This document shows positions 7,499-8,830 of a DNA stretch of 8,830 nt, piece after piece. The position numbers and the translations under genes are program-made. The notes beneath the pieces are model-generated. The model did no database searches, was not told the origin of the DNA, and was given only the letters and a program-made list of their open reading frames with translations. How positions within the stretch are numbered: position 1 is the stretch's first letter; each line of letters opens with the position of its first letter. The DNA lies in the NCBI GenBank assembly GCA_964426155.1, contig CAYROY010000150.1, positions 1 to 8,830 of the forward strand. The letters run 5' to 3'. The stretch is from M55B120 sp964426155. Its GTDB lineage: Bacteria; Actinomycetota; Humimicrobiia; Humimicrobiales; Humimicrobiaceae.

Positions 7499-7531
7499 TG
7501 CATATTATACATAATTAATAAATATTATGCA
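7499..7531 (-). promoter_or_regulatory. Candidate ArgR operator overlapping the argC promoter
   Basis: TGCATAATAT (7522-7531, minus strand) faces an arm reading TGCATATTAT on the plus strand (7499-7508), a 10-bp inverted repeat with one mismatch and a 13-base centre. On the minus strand alone, TGCATAATAT and TGTATAATAT (7502-7511) also form direct repeats 20 bp apart. That is close to the spacing of paired ARG boxes, and each resembles the TGAATAAT half of the known ARG-box consensus. The right halves of the boxes match poorly. The element covers both the -35 and -10 hexamers, where a repressor would act. Confidence 0.4.
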
Positions 7532-7532
7532 A
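7504..7532 (-). promoter_or_regulatory. Predicted sigma-70 promoter of the arg operon
   Basis: On the minus strand, TTGCAT (7527-7532) as -35 and a perfect TATAAT (7504-7509) as -10 are separated by 17 bases. Transcription would start near 7497, about 20 bases before the argC ATG. It is the only good promoter I see ahead of the eight arg genes. Because the surroundings are very A/T-rich, chance TATAAT matches are common. The correct spacing and the position in front of argC are what support it. Confidence 0.65.
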
Positions 7533-7744
7533 ATTTATTTTTATGGGATTTTTAAAACCTGCCAATTTTTTATTTGACTTTTATTTTCAGATTTATACGA
7601 TGGCCAATAATATAAGAATATTTATAAGACCTTTCGATTAAGTATCATTAAATTTTTAAATAAAATAAGATTAAACAAAAAATATTAACAACTTGGTAAA
7701 TTAAACATAATAATACAAAAAGTTATATAATTATATTATTAATG
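7533..7744. other. A/T-rich spacer between the sigma factor gene and the argC promoter
   Basis: No gene, RNA or GC-rich terminator hairpin can be supported here. The only symmetric sequence soon after the sigma stop codon is the 12-base ATATAATTATAT, all A/T and too weak to call a terminator. Two copies of GCCAAT lie in the same direction at 7561 and about 7613, with no obvious meaning. How sigma transcription ends, or whether it reads into argC, is not visible. Confidence 0.6.
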
Positions 7745-8605
7745 TCATTTTAGATAATCTTTAAGGCCTTTGCTCCTAAAGGGATGCCTGAGTTTTTCAA
7801 GCGCTTCGTTTTCTATCTGTCTTATTCTTTCCCGGGTAAGATTAAAATTCCTACCCACTTCTTCAAGGGTCCGTGGATTCCCGTCATTAAGGCCGAATCT
7901 CTGTTCTATGATATTTTTTTCCCTTTCTTCAAGAGTACCAAGCACAGTATTTATCTGATAGCGCAAACCTGAATCAATTGCATTTTCAATAGGGCTATCT
8001 GCTCTGTCGTCCGTAATAAAATTTCCAAAAGTCTCATCCATGTTTTCACCATATGGTTCATCAAGCGATAGCGGTTCCTGTGATATCTCCATCAATTCTT
8101 CCACTTTTTCTATTTTTATATTCATTTCATAAGCAATTTCCCTGCTGGTTGGTTCTCTTCCAAGTTTATCTCTGAGTTTTTCCTGTGTTGAAAATAATTT
8201 ATATATCTGTGTTATTATATGTACAGGTTTTCTTATAGATCTTGCTCTATCAGCAATTGCCCTTGTGATACCCTGCCTTATCCACCAGGTTGCATAAGTC
8301 GAAAATTTAAAACCCTTCCCCGGATCAAATTTTTCTGCAGCTCTTAGAAGCCCCATATTCCCTTCCTGAACAAGGTCCAAAAACATCAATCCTTTACCCA
8401 GATATCTTTTAGCAATACTTACAACTAATCTTAGGTTTGCTTCAATCATCTTCCTCTTTGAATCTTCGTCACCTTCCCTTATCTTCAATGCAAGTCTGTA
8501 TTCTTCATCACCTGTTAATAGTCTTATTTTTCCAATATTGTTAAGATAAGCTTTTGCCGAATTATTATTCAATAAACCAAATCTTATTTTTGTTTTTACA
8601 GCCAT
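7745..8605 (-). CDS. RpoD/SigA-type RNA polymerase sigma factor, compact form
   Basis: This is a sigma-70 family factor that directs RNA polymerase to -10/-35 promoters. Region 1.2 spans about residues 16-47. Region 2 (about 54-125) is highly conserved, with ANLRLVVSIAKRY (56-68), DLVQEGNMGLLRA (77-89) and the -10-recognising FSTYATWWIRQGITRAIADR (101-120). Region 3 follows (about 126-200, with GREPTSREIA). Region 4 (about 220-280) carries the -35-binding helix-turn-helix RTLEEVGRNFNLTRERIRQI (245-264) and the closing LRHPFRSKGLKDYL. At 286 residues it lacks region 1.1 and the long N-terminus of housekeeping RpoD/SigA. It could therefore be a group 2 (secondary) factor or a short primary one, and I leave the symbol blank. 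The ATG at 8605 has GAGG seven bases upstream. It has its own promoter and is probably not in the arg operon. Confidence 0.93.
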   Translation of the reverse strand: MAVKTKIRFGLLNNNSAKAYLNNIGKIRLLTGDEEYRLALKIREGDEDSKRKMIEANLRLVVSIAKRYLGKGLMFLDLVQEGNMGLLRAAEKFDPGKGFKFSTYATWWIRQGITRAIADRARSIRKPVHIITQIYKLFSTQEKLRDKLGREPTSREIAYEMNIKIEKVEELMEISQEPLSLDEPYGENMDETFGNFITDDRADSPIENAIDSGLRYQINTVLGTLEEREKNIIEQRFGLNDGNPRTLEEVGRNFNLTRERIRQIENEALEKLRHPFRSKGLKDYLK

Positions 8606-8631
8606 TTCTAAGCCTCATTTTTATTAAATTA

Positions 8632-8667
8632 AAAATACTATAATTACTATCATATTAATAGTATTTT
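8632..8667. repeat. Perfect 10-bp inverted repeat at the sigma gene transcript start
   Basis: AAAATACTAT (8632-8641) and ATAGTATTTT (8658-8667) are exact reverse complements around a 16-base centre. The right arm covers the predicted start site (about 8665). The element could be a DNA operator or a weak A/U-rich hairpin at the 5' end of the mRNA. With only one G/C pair per stem it would be a poor RNA structure, so an operator is somewhat more likely. Confidence 0.5.
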
Positions 8668-8671
8668 GGAT

Positions 8672-8700
8672 AATATCTCATATGGGAATTCAAATGTCAA
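8672..8700 (-). promoter_or_regulatory. Predicted sigma-70 promoter of the sigma factor gene
   Basis: On the minus strand a perfect -35 TTGACA (8695-8700) is followed after 17 bases by GATATT (8672-8677), a 4/6 match to TATAAT preceded by TGA, that is, an extended -10. The expected start is near 8665, giving a leader of about 60 bases before the ATG at 8605. The perfect -35, exact spacing and extended -10 together make this the best promoter in the window. Confidence 0.7.
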
Positions 8701-8702
8701 AT

Positions 8703-8730
8703 ATTTAATAAAATTTATTTAATAAAATTT
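8703..8730. repeat. Perfect 14-bp tandem duplication just upstream of the sigma -35 box
   Basis: ATTTAATAAAATTT occurs twice head to tail (8703-8716 and 8717-8730) without a mismatch. It ends two bases before the -35 hexamer of the sigma promoter, about -38 to -66 relative to the predicted start. This is where an A/T-rich UP element contacts the RNA polymerase alpha subunit, or where an activator could bind. Confidence 0.6.
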
Positions 8731-8830
8731 GGTAATTTTTGATATGTTTGATCAAGAACTTTTATTTATATGCTTAAAGCTATGTTTATAATAAAATAAA
8801 TAAGAGTTATGACCTCAGTTCTGCATTGAA
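8731..8830. other. A/T-rich end of the window, no gene supported
   Basis: No convincing open frame or RNA is visible. A plus-strand TATAAT at 8787-8792 is followed by ATG at about 8809, but that frame stops after six codons. A minus-strand frame could end in TAA at about 8807, but too little sequence remains to judge whether an upstream gene ends here. Confidence 0.4.

Noticed and set aside
7574..7597. Plus-strand promoter-like TTGACT followed by TTTATA
   Set aside because: The spacing is only 12 bases and no plus-strand gene follows.
7718..7735. ATATAATTATAT palindrome after the sigma gene as a terminator
   Set aside because: The stem would be all A/U and very weak. A/T palindromes of this size are expected by chance in this DNA.

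Overview
The window is AT-rich DNA, with intergenic parts that are almost pure A/T and heavy use of ATA (Ile) and AGA/AGG (Arg) codons. Every gene I can support lies on the minus strand. Reading in the direction of transcription (high to low coordinates), it holds a primary-type sigma-70 factor gene, a 267-base spacer, and then an almost complete arginine biosynthesis operon in the order argC-argJ-argB-argD-argF-argR-argG-argH. The argH gene runs off the low-coordinate edge of the window.

Layout: 8606-8830 is the upstream region of the sigma factor, with a good sigma-70 promoter, a perfect 14-bp tandem repeat beside its -35 box and an inverted repeat at the predicted transcript start. 7745-8605 is the sigma factor. 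7478-7744 is an A/T-rich spacer that ends in a promoter for argC. An imperfect palindrome or tandem repeat overlaps that promoter and is a candidate ArgR operator. 329-7477 is argC to argG, closely packed (gaps of 13-51 bases, or overlaps). 1-336 is the first 112 codons of argH.

Together the enzymes take glutamate to arginine by the acetyl-recycling route. ArgJ moves the acetyl group from N-acetylornithine to glutamate. ArgB, ArgC and ArgD make N-acetylornithine. ArgF, ArgG and ArgH convert ornithine to citrulline, argininosuccinate and arginine. ArgR, encoded inside the operon, is the probable arginine-responsive repressor of the whole unit. The N-acetylglutamate kinase has the N-terminal helix and the C-terminal motif typical of arginine-inhibited forms. 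Carbamoyl-phosphate synthase genes (carAB) are not in the window.

Organism: the gene order argCJBDFRGH, with argR between argF and argG, is the order I know from Actinobacteria such as Mycobacterium tuberculosis. The base composition is unlike those GC-rich organisms. A low-GC, possibly uncultured actinobacterial lineage, or a Firmicutes-like bacterium with the same order, would fit; this is inference. I see no mobile element, CRISPR array, tRNA or rRNA. This is an ordinary metabolic region, and the items worth a second look are mainly regulatory DNA around the two promoters and the position of argR.
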